DNA of 5,385 bases from Flavobacterium sp. (GTDB lineage Bacteria > Bacteroidota > Bacteroidia > Flavobacteriales > Flavobacteriaceae): NCBI RefSeq assembly GCF_021151785.1, contig NZ_JAGKWP010000133.1, positions 1-5,385 on the forward strand, in the 5' to 3' direction. A program made the position numbers and the translations under genes. Positions 1-5,385 of the stretch are shown here, piece after piece. The notes beneath the pieces are model-generated. The model worked only from the letters and a program-made list of their open reading frames with translations, had not been told where the DNA came from and searched no databases. Positions within the stretch are counted from its first letter, which is position 1; every line of letters starts with the position of its first letter.

Positions 1-201
1 GAATATAATAATAGTATTTTTGTGAATTCGATTTTAAAAATTGGTTGGAGCCATAAAGGTTTAATTATCACTTATAACAATTATGATGATATTTTCCTAG
101 CACCAAAAAACAAAGAAGATTTTGTTATTCAAATTTTAAAAATCAATCCCAGAATCAAAATAGAGAATCCTGCTAACCAAGAAATTAAGAATGAAATTTA
201 A
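1..201 (+). CDS. C-terminal fragment of a probable bacterial PH-domain protein (5' end outside window)
   Basis: Frame 1 is open from the window edge to TAA at 199-201, giving the last 66 residues of a protein whose start lies upstream. The visible part has a beta-strand-like stretch (LIITYNNYDDIFLAP, residues 21-35), then KNKEDF and a helix ending in LKINPRIKI (46-54). This 'Y..YD.I.ISPK.KE.FI..L...NP.IKI' pattern is what I recall from the end of small bacterial PH-domain proteins (bPH/DUF1200 type), often membrane-anchored proteins of unknown function. The tail after residue 55 is polar and unremarkable. The stop lies 11 bases inside the following hydrolase gene, so the two are probably co-transcribed. 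Coding status is well supported by the open frame and the protein-like pattern. The family assignment is by memory and moderate; the N-terminal part, including any membrane segments, cannot be seen. Confidence 0.65.
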   Translation, partial: EYNNSIFVNSILKIGWSHKGLIITYNNYDDIFLAPKNKEDFVIQILKINPRIKIENPANQEIKNEI

Positions 202-1390
202 AAATTTATCTCTCTCTCTACTAGTAATTGCATTAGGATGTAATGAATCCAAAAACAGTAAAACATTCACATTAAATAATCAAACACAAAAAAGCGATAG
301 TGAATTCTTTGTAGGATTTGAGCCTTTATCGAAATCTTATGTCGATGAAAAAAAGCAAGAAATTGAACACTACTATAATAAATTAATAGGTACTTCTGAT
401 TTCTATGGCCAATTTTTAGTGGCTAAAAATGGGAAAATTTTATTTGAAGATTACAAGGGATATGCCTATTATGAAAGAAAAGAAGAAAATAGAAAAAATA
501 AACCCTTACATATTGCTTCTGTAAGTAAAGTTTTAACAGCAGCTGTTGTATTACGACTGGTTGATGAAGGAAAAATCGGTTTAGATGATAAAGTTTCTAA
601 ATATTTACCTCATTTTTATTTTGATGATATTACTATTCGAATGCTGTTGAATCACAGAAGCGGACTAAGACACTATGGTTATTTTATTGAAACAGACGTG
701 AAGTGGGATCGATCAAAACGTATAACTAATCAGGATATTTTAAACTTAATCAACTCAGGTAAAATTCATTTAGAATCTAAACCTGATACTCGATTTGCTT
801 ATTGTAATACAAATTATGCCTTACTAGCTTTAATTATTGAAAAGGTAACTAAAATGGACTATCATGAAGCCATGGATAAATTACTTTTCAAGCCTTTGGG
901 AATGAAAAATACTTTTGTTTTTGATTACGAAAAACACCATGACACTGTTAGTCAGACCTATAAAGCTAATAAATTACGATTAGCTTTTGATCATTTAGAC
1001 TTGGTTTACGGAGATAAAAATATTTATTCTACCGCACGTGACTTATTAAAGTTTGATTTAGCTACCTACTCAGATCATTTTTTTAGCCCAAAATTGAGAA
1101 AAGAAATCTATAAAGGCTATAGTTATGAAGCTAAAGGTGAAAAAAATTATGGATTAGGAATACGCCTTCGTGAATGGAAAGAAGCTCCTACACTGACTTA
1201 TCATAACGGATGGTGGCACGGAAATACTTCGTCTTATATAACAATGAAAAATGACAATTTAACCATTATTTGTTTATCAAATAAAATGACACATAAAACA
1301 TACCAAACCAAAAAGTTCTTGGCCTTGTTTAACTCAAAATATCCAATAAAACTTGATAATAGCGAAATAAATAATGGAGCTAATGAATAA
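191..1390 (+). CDS. Serine hydrolase, beta-lactamase/PBP-fold lipoprotein
   Basis: A 399-residue protein of the beta-lactamase-related family (class C / PBP4* / EstB-like esterase group). The N-terminus is a lipoprotein signal: MKFKN, a hydrophobic stretch, then ALGC with Cys17 as the likely lipidated residue, which favours the ATG at 191 even though it lies inside the upstream gene. Catalytic motifs are in the expected order: SxxK as Ser110-Val-Ser-Lys113, the 'LLNHxSGL' segment at 152-159, YxN as Tyr204-Cys-Asn206, and an HxG-type third motif as His338-Asn-Gly340, followed by WWHG. All residues needed for an active serine enzyme are therefore present. Length is normal for a single-domain member. 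Substrate is unknown: members include D-aminopeptidases, carboxypeptidases, esterases and few true beta-lactamases, so antibiotic resistance should not be inferred. It probably acts in the periplasm or at the outer membrane. It overlaps the upstream frame by 11 bases and lies 3 bases before the HPP gene, so it is likely mid-operon. No strong ribosome site precedes it. Confidence 0.9.
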   Translation: MKFKNLSLSLLVIALGCNESKNSKTFTLNNQTQKSDSEFFVGFEPLSKSYVDEKKQEIEHYYNKLIGTSDFYGQFLVAKNGKILFEDYKGYAYYERKEENRKNKPLHIASVSKVLTAAVVLRLVDEGKIGLDDKVSKYLPHFYFDDITIRMLLNHRSGLRHYGYFIETDVKWDRSKRITNQDILNLINSGKIHLESKPDTRFAYCNTNYALLALIIEKVTKMDYHEAMDKLLFKPLGMKNTFVFDYEKHHDTVSQTYKANKLRLAFDHLDLVYGDKNIYSTARDLLKFDLATYSDHFFSPKLRKEIYKGYSYEAKGEKNYGLGIRLREWKEAPTLTYHNGWWHGNTSSYITMKNDNLTIICLSNKMTHKTYQTKKFLALFNSKYPIKLDNSEINNGANE

Positions 1391-1393
1391 ATA

Positions 1394-1993
1394 ATGTCTA
1401 AAATTAAACGAAGTATACGAATTTCTAAATACATCATTTACAAGGAAACGTTTGTAAATTATAAGGAATATTTTTTGTCTTTTCTAGGTTCATTCATAGG
1501 GATAGGTATTATCGCATTACTACAATCTTTATTTTTGAATGAGTTTGAAAATATTTTTCTTATTGGATCCTTTGGCGCTTCAAGTGTTTTGATATATGGA
1601 GCCGTTCAAAGTCCACTAGCCCAGCCAAGAAATGTAATAGGAGGTCATATTTTATCTGCAATAATTGGAGTATCATCATTTAAATTTCTACCAGAGATCA
1701 TTTGGATCAGTGCTCCATTAGCTGTTTCTATGTCCATAATCATCATGCAATTCACAAAAACATTACACCCACCTGGTGGTGCAACAGCTCTTATTGCCGT
1801 TACAGGTTCCGCAAAAATTAAAACTTTAGGTTTTCTTTATGTTATATTTCCTGTTTTAACGGGAAGTTTAATATTACTTTGTTTGGCATTCATATTTAAT
1901 AATTGCTCTTCTTATAGAGAATATCCAAGAAACAATAAAGTTGTAAAAAAAATAAAATCTAAGTTGAATATTACAACAAAACCACCTAATTAG
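1394..1993 (+). CDS. HPP-family integral membrane protein
   Basis: A 199-residue membrane protein carrying the family hallmark His125-Pro-Pro-Gly-Gly-Ala130 and the conserved upstream stretch GSFGASSVL (58-66) with SPLAQPRNVIGGH (73-85). Hydrophobic segments lie at about 26-47, 54-72, 84-98, 103-121 and 146-168; the family is usually described with four membrane helices, so one of these may be a re-entrant or partly buried stretch. The tail (about 170-199) is basic and probably cytoplasmic. No CBS domains follow, so this is the short form. Some cyanobacterial and plant chloroplast HPP proteins are linked to nitrite transport; for this protein the substrate is unknown, and no nitrogen genes are visible nearby. 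The ATG at 1394 is the first possible start: an in-frame ATA precedes it, and before that is the TAA of the hydrolase gene. A GGAG at 1376-1379 is rather far (14 bases) to act as a normal ribosome site. Translational coupling to the hydrolase is likely. Confidence 0.92.
   Translation: MSKIKRSIRISKYIIYKETFVNYKEYFLSFLGSFIGIGIIALLQSLFLNEFENIFLIGSFGASSVLIYGAVQSPLAQPRNVIGGHILSAIIGVSSFKFLPEIIWISAPLAVSMSIIIMQFTKTLHPPGGATALIAVTGSAKIKTLGFLYVIFPVLTGSLILLCLAFIFNNCSSYREYPRNNKVVKKIKSKLNITTKPPN
1986..1993. other. Convergent stop-codon overlap within palindrome CTAATTAG
   Basis: The + strand HPP gene ends with TAG at 1991-1993 and the - strand CvfB gene ends with TAA (complement of 1990-1992), so the two coding regions overlap tail to tail by four bases. 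The eight bases 1986-1993 form a perfect palindrome that contains both stops. It has no loop and no following T-run, so it is not a recognisable intrinsic terminator on either strand. Transcripts from each side must run into the opposing gene unless another termination mechanism acts. Confidence 0.9.
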
Positions 1994-2817
1994 TTTAAAT
2001 AAATACCATCTTCTTTAATAAGAATTTGTTTTTGCTTATATAAACTTCCAATAGCTTTTTTAAACGTTTTTTTACTCATTTTCAACACGGACTTAATTTC
2101 TTCTGGATGACTATCATCATTTAAAGGTAAAAATCCGTTATTTTGTTTTAATGCTTGTAAAACACTTTGGGAGGAATCATCAATAACTTCAAAGCCTAAT
2201 TTTTGAAAAGAAACATCAATTTTTCCATCAGGACGAATTTGTTTAATATAAGCTTTGGTTTTATAACCCGGTGATACAGACGTAAATACTTCATTTTTGT
2301 ATGCTAAACCTCTATATCTACCATTGATTATAACGTTAATACCTGCGTCAGTTATGTGAGAAACCATTACGTCTACTTCTTGATTTTTCTCTAAATCAAT
2401 CGACTCATGATCTAAAAATTGATTAATTTTACTTGAACCAACCAAACGATTGGTTTTTTCATCCTCGTATAAATAAACAACATAACGTTTATCTTTTTCC
2501 ATTGGACGAGCTTGTTCTTTAAAAGGAACAAATAAATCTTTTTCTAATCCCCAGTCCAAAAAAGCACCAAATTTATTTGTGTAATTTACTTTTAAAACTG
2601 CAAATTGATTAATTGTTATAAAAGGCTTTAAAGTTGTAGCAACTGGCCGCTCTTCATGATCTAAATATACAAATACAGTGATATCATCACCAATGTGAAA
2701 ATCAGCAGGGACATATTTTTTGGGTAATAAAATTTCATCAGTTTCATTAACTAAAAACAAACCTACTTTTGTGTCTCTAGCTATTTTTAATGTATGGTAA
2801 GTACCTATTTGCAACAT
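1990..2817 (-). CDS. cvfB: CvfB/YitL-family S1 RNA-binding protein
   Basis: A 275-residue protein matching the CvfB (Staphylococcus aureus) / YitL (Bacillus subtilis) layout: tandem S1-like OB folds followed by a C-terminal winged helix. The N-terminus, MLQIGTYHTLKI, fits the family start (IGxYNTLKV). Approximate domains are OB fold 1 at 1-62, S1-type fold 2 at 66-130 (with KFGAFLDWG at 82-90 and LFVPFKEQ at 95-102), S1-type fold 3 at 142-206 (with DAGINVIINGRYRGLAY at 157-173) and winged helix at about 213-275, ending in LIKEDGIYLN. S. aureus CvfB binds RNA and affects virulence-gene expression; its role in Bacteroidota is not established. Automated annotation sometimes calls such proteins GntR-like because of the winged helix; the S1 repeats argue against a DNA-binding regulator. 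The start is 4 bases after the antiporter stop, so it is probably the last gene of the operon and translationally coupled. Its stop overlaps that of the HPP gene on the other strand. Confidence 0.88.
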   Translation of the reverse strand: MLQIGTYHTLKIARDTKVGLFLVNETDEILLPKKYVPADFHIGDDITVFVYLDHEERPVATTLKPFITINQFAVLKVNYTNKFGAFLDWGLEKDLFVPFKEQARPMEKDKRYVVYLYEDEKTNRLVGSSKINQFLDHESIDLEKNQEVDVMVSHITDAGINVIINGRYRGLAYKNEVFTSVSPGYKTKAYIKQIRPDGKIDVSFQKLGFEVIDDSSQSVLQALKQNNGFLPLNDDSHPEEIKSVLKMSKKTFKKAIGSLYKQKQILIKEDGIYLN

Positions 2818-2821
2818 CGTA

Positions 2822-5059
2822 TTATGGTTTTATTATTAAAAGTGATGGTGTATTATTCAACCAAACACTTCTAGTATCGATTAGTTTTTTCCAACTATCT
2901 ATACTCATTATTAACAAGTCTTGTTCCTTTAAAAAATCTTTTTCTAACTTAGAAGTGGGTATAACTTTTACATTTTCATGCACAACTTTATTCTCTTCAT
3001 TCATAACTTCATAAGTATCAAATATTGAAATTTTAGCCGAAGAACTTTTTTTCATTCGTTTAACATATTCTAGCAAAAATTGATCTTCCTTATTAAATAG
3101 AATAAATGATATTTTTTCAATTTTTGTTAAATTTTTATCCATGAAAACACCCAGTGGAACTTCTGTTTTATTTATGATAGCCTGAGTTTTATCGTCAAAA
3201 TAGCTATTTTCAAATAGTTTTTCTTTACCTGTAAATGTATTTAATAAATTTTCAGGATTAATAATTTTAGAAGTAACCCCTAATATTTTACCCAACAGAG
3301 TACCTTCATAAATTGAAGCTCCGATATTAATCAATACAAAATTAAAATCCCCTTTTTTAACTACTTCAACTACATCTGCATCAATATCGTTTGAAGCTTT
3401 AAAAATAGTATTAATTTTTCTATTTAACTTATCTGCTTCTTTCCATATAGGTCGGAAACTATCTTTTTCATATTCTTCAATTTTATAAGGATTGATTTCA
3501 TTCGTTGAAGATATAAACATTGCTGTTAAAGATTGTTTTTCTTCTTCCTTGCTTACAAAATGATTGGCTACTTTTAATAGAGGTTTGGCATCATCTGGAT
3601 TTTCAAAAGAAATAAGTACTTTATATTCTTGTTGAGCAATAAGTTGAGGAGCAAAATATTTTCTTCTTTTAAAAATAAAATCAATTAAATTTAATGCTGG
3701 ACCAGTCATGAATGTAGTAGAAAGTGCCATAATAACCATCATAGCAAATATTTTGGGAGACAATACTCCCAATTCTAATCCAATGTTTAACACCACTAAC
3801 TCCATTAATCCTCTTGTGTTCATTAATGCACCTAAAGTTAAACTATCTCTCCAATTTTGCCCCACATATTTAGCAGTTAGTGTACTACTTAAAAATTTTG
3901 CGCTAACGGCTACAAGAACAATAATACCTGTCATTTTCCAGAGATACTCTGTATTAAGCAATCCTATTTTTGTATTTAGTCCTGTTACTACAAAAAATAA
4001 AGGCAACATAATTACTAAGGAAACATCTTCTACTTTTTCTATGAAAATATGTCTAAACCTCATGTTTTCGGGCATAATTACACCTGCTACAAAAGCCCCT
4101 ACTAAAGCATGAATTCCAATAATTTCAGTTAAATAAGAAGATATTAATAAGGTTAAAAAGAAAATAGCAACGACTGGTTTCGTTATTTTCTCAGCAGAAT
4201 CATATAACTCTCCTACATGCTTTAGAAATGGACGAACTAATCCTAACATTAAACCTATATATACTACAGCCATAGCAATAATATATAATGAACTTGCAAC
4301 TGAACCAGCTTTGACAATAGCGATTACACCAGCCAATAAACACCAAGCTGTAATATCATCAATGGCTGCACAAGTAATAACTAATGAGCCTAATTTTGTC
4401 TTATTCAATCCTCGCTCTTGAACAATTCTCGCCAAAACAGGAAAAGCGGCAATACTCATAGCTACGCCTAAGAAGAGACCAAACGACATAAAATGCACTC
4501 CATTGGGAGCAAATTCTTGGTATAAAAAAAAGGCTAATCCTAAACCTAAAGCATAAGATACAATTATACTTGTATGACTAATAATGAAAGCTTCTTTTAC
4601 TTTAGTACGCAATATTTTTAAATCAAGTTCCATTCCAACCACAAACATGAATAAGATTAATCCTATTTGACTTAAAAATTTTAAGTTAACTATAGATTCT
4701 TTAGGAAACAAAGTACCAAATAACTCTGGAAAATAAGTACCAAACAATGATGGTCCCAAAGCTATGCCTGCTAACATCTCTCCTATTACTGTTGGCTGAC
4801 CAATTTTTCTACAAATCCACCCAAAAAAGCGAGCAACTAAAATGATAGTCACTATTTGTGCTAATAAAATCGCTAAGGGATGAAATATATTATGCTTTAT
4901 AGAAGCAATAAATTCATGAAGATAATGGTGACTAACGATAACTTCTTTAGAAACTTTACTTAACTCAATTCCTTTACCAAGCTCTAGAATATAGTAAATG
5001 ATACCAGAAAAAAAGACTAGTATAAAAATGTAGAAAATGGAATTTTTAAATTTTTTCAT
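2822..5059 (-). CDS. CHX-like CPA2 cation:proton antiporter with C-terminal Usp-like tail
   Basis: A 745-residue inner-membrane monovalent cation:proton antiporter (Na+/H+ exchanger domain, CPA2 group). The exchanger core spans about 60-460 with some 12 hydrophobic helices. Key features are GQPTVIGEMLAGIALGPS (87-104), SQIGLILFMFVVGMELD (130-146), AMSIAAFPVLAR (200-211), the ion-binding pair Asp234-Asp235 in AAIDDITAW, and NTRGLMELVVLNIG (414-427). The last motif and the AFPVLAR segment resemble plant CHX proteins more than KefB/KefC. An extra hydrophobic helix (about 7-25) and a roughly 35-residue linker precede the core. Residues 470-745 form a soluble, probably cytoplasmic region that looks like two degenerate universal-stress-protein folds (about 478-600 and 634-745), as in CHX proteins; no Rossmann TrkA-N domain is seen, again unlike Kef. 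No clear Usp ATP-binding glycine motif is visible. Which cation (K+ or Na+) is carried cannot be told. The gene starts 17 bases after the rhodanese stop and ends 4 bases before cvfB. Confidence 0.93.
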   Translation of the reverse strand: MKKFKNSIFYIFILVFFSGIIYYILELGKGIELSKVSKEVIVSHHYLHEFIASIKHNIFHPLAILLAQIVTIILVARFFGWICRKIGQPTVIGEMLAGIALGPSLFGTYFPELFGTLFPKESIVNLKFLSQIGLILFMFVVGMELDLKILRTKVKEAFIISHTSIIVSYALGLGLAFFLYQEFAPNGVHFMSFGLFLGVAMSIAAFPVLARIVQERGLNKTKLGSLVITCAAIDDITAWCLLAGVIAIVKAGSVASSLYIIAMAVVYIGLMLGLVRPFLKHVGELYDSAEKITKPVVAIFFLTLLISSYLTEIIGIHALVGAFVAGVIMPENMRFRHIFIEKVEDVSLVIMLPLFFVVTGLNTKIGLLNTEYLWKMTGIIVLVAVSAKFLSSTLTAKYVGQNWRDSLTLGALMNTRGLMELVVLNIGLELGVLSPKIFAMMVIMALSTTFMTGPALNLIDFIFKRRKYFAPQLIAQQEYKVLISFENPDDAKPLLKVANHFVSKEEEKQSLTAMFISSTNEINPYKIEEYEKDSFRPIWKEADKLNRKINTIFKASNDIDADVVEVVKKGDFNFVLINIGASIYEGTLLGKILGVTSKIINPENLLNTFTGKEKLFENSYFDDKTQAIINKTEVPLGVFMDKNLTKIEKISFILFNKEDQFLLEYVKRMKKSSSAKISIFDTYEVMNEENKVVHENVKVIPTSKLEKDFLKEQDLLIMSIDSWKKLIDTRSVWLNNTPSLLIIKP

Positions 5060-5076
5060 GAAATTATAAAGATGTA

Positions 5077-5382
5077 TTATTCAATAGGACCTTCCCACTG
5101 CATAATACCTCCTTCTAAATTATAAGTATGCTCAAAACCTAATTGGTTCATAATACTACAAGCCTGAGCACTTCTGGCTCCTGACCGACAATATATAAAA
5201 TATGTTTTGTCTTTATCAAGCTCTTCAATCTTATAAATAAAACCTTGTCCTTTATAAATATCTATATTAATAGACTGGGGAATTTTACCCGAAATAACTT
5301 CTTCATCAGTTCTAACATCAAGAATTACAGCATCTTCAGTACTTAAGAACTTTTCCCACCAATCGTTTTGTGATAAATTCAT
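5077..5382 (-). CDS. Single-domain rhodanese-like sulfurtransferase
   Basis: A 101-residue protein made of one rhodanese domain with no signal peptide, so probably cytoplasmic. It shows ILDVRTDEE (20-28, with Asp22 and Arg24 of the conserved DVR motif), SGKIPQSINIDI (31-42), and the active-site loop Cys65-Arg-Ser-Gly-Ala-Arg70 followed by Ser71, preceded by YFIY. The C-terminal NLEGGIMQWEG (88-98) is the family ending. The catalytic cysteine is present, so it should be able to carry persulfide sulfur; the donor and acceptor are unknown. The six-residue loop is of the sulfurtransferase type rather than the longer Cdc25 phosphatase type. The ATG (complement of 5380-5382) gives a normal-length domain, but only three bases lie beyond it in the window and they do not close the frame, so a slightly longer N-terminus cannot be excluded. 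It appears to be the first visible gene of the - strand operon. Confidence 0.9.
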   Translation of the reverse strand: MNLSQNDWWEKFLSTEDAVILDVRTDEEVISGKIPQSINIDIYKGQGFIYKIEELDKDKTYFIYCRSGARSAQACSIMNQLGFEHTYNLEGGIMQWEGPIE

Positions 5383-5385
5383 ACC

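Noticed and set aside
19..43. Possible Bacteroidota-type promoter (TTTG followed by a TA-rich box)
   Set aside because: The second box does not match TAnnTTTG, and the site lies inside the coding end of the PH-like gene.
191..1390. Calling the serine hydrolase an antibiotic-resistance beta-lactamase
   Set aside because: The fold and motifs are shared with many esterases and peptidases, and nothing here shows activity on beta-lactams.
1234..1437. A 67-codon open frame on the - strand across the hydrolase-HPP junction
   Set aside because: It lies antisense to two well-supported genes and its protein shows no family pattern beyond generic hydrophobicity from AT-rich antisense.
2790..3014. A 74-codon open frame on the + strand
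   Set aside because: It is antisense to the end of the antiporter and the start of cvfB, and resembles no known protein.
3708..4112. A 134-codon open frame on the + strand
   Set aside because: It is antisense to the conserved core of the antiporter; its composition mirrors the membrane helices on the other strand.
2822..5059. Naming the antiporter KefB/KefC
   Set aside because: There is no TrkA-N nucleotide-binding domain, and the NTRGL.EL motif with a Usp-like tail fits CHX-like proteins better.
5060..5076. Gap between the rhodanese and antiporter genes as a promoter or terminator site
   Set aside because: Only 17 bases, with no hairpin or promoter boxes.

Overview
This AT-rich window almost certainly comes from a member of the Bacteroidota, most likely a flavobacterium. 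The signs are the base composition, the lack of clear Shine-Dalgarno sequences before most starts, the lipoprotein-type serine hydrolase, and protein sequences that read like flavobacterial homologues. This placement is by pattern recognition only and was not searched.

The window is almost fully coding and holds two tightly packed convergent gene strings. On the + strand (1-1993) there are three genes. The first is the 3' end of a small protein that looks like a bacterial PH-domain protein. It overlaps by 11 bases a lipoprotein serine hydrolase of the beta-lactamase/PBP fold. After a 3-base gap comes an HPP-family integral membrane protein. On the - strand (5382-1990) there are also three genes, transcribed right to left: a single-domain rhodanese, a 745-residue CHX-like CPA2 cation:proton antiporter with a long cytoplasmic regulatory tail, and a CvfB/YitL-type S1 RNA-binding protein. 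They are spaced by 17 and 4 bases, which suggests one operon.

The two strings meet tail to tail at 1990-1993, where the stop codons overlap by four bases inside the palindrome CTAATTAG. There is no room for a terminator between the stops and no U-tract hairpin is visible. No stretch over 300 bases lacks a gene. No tRNA, rRNA, CRISPR array, insertion sequence or integrase is seen.

Functionally this looks like ordinary chromosomal housekeeping and accessory content: envelope hydrolase, small transporter, ion homeostasis, sulfur transfer and RNA binding. I found no convincing new system. The points most worth a second look are the same-frame junction between the hydrolase and HPP genes, the terminator-less convergent overlap, and the pairing of a rhodanese, a CHX-like antiporter and CvfB.
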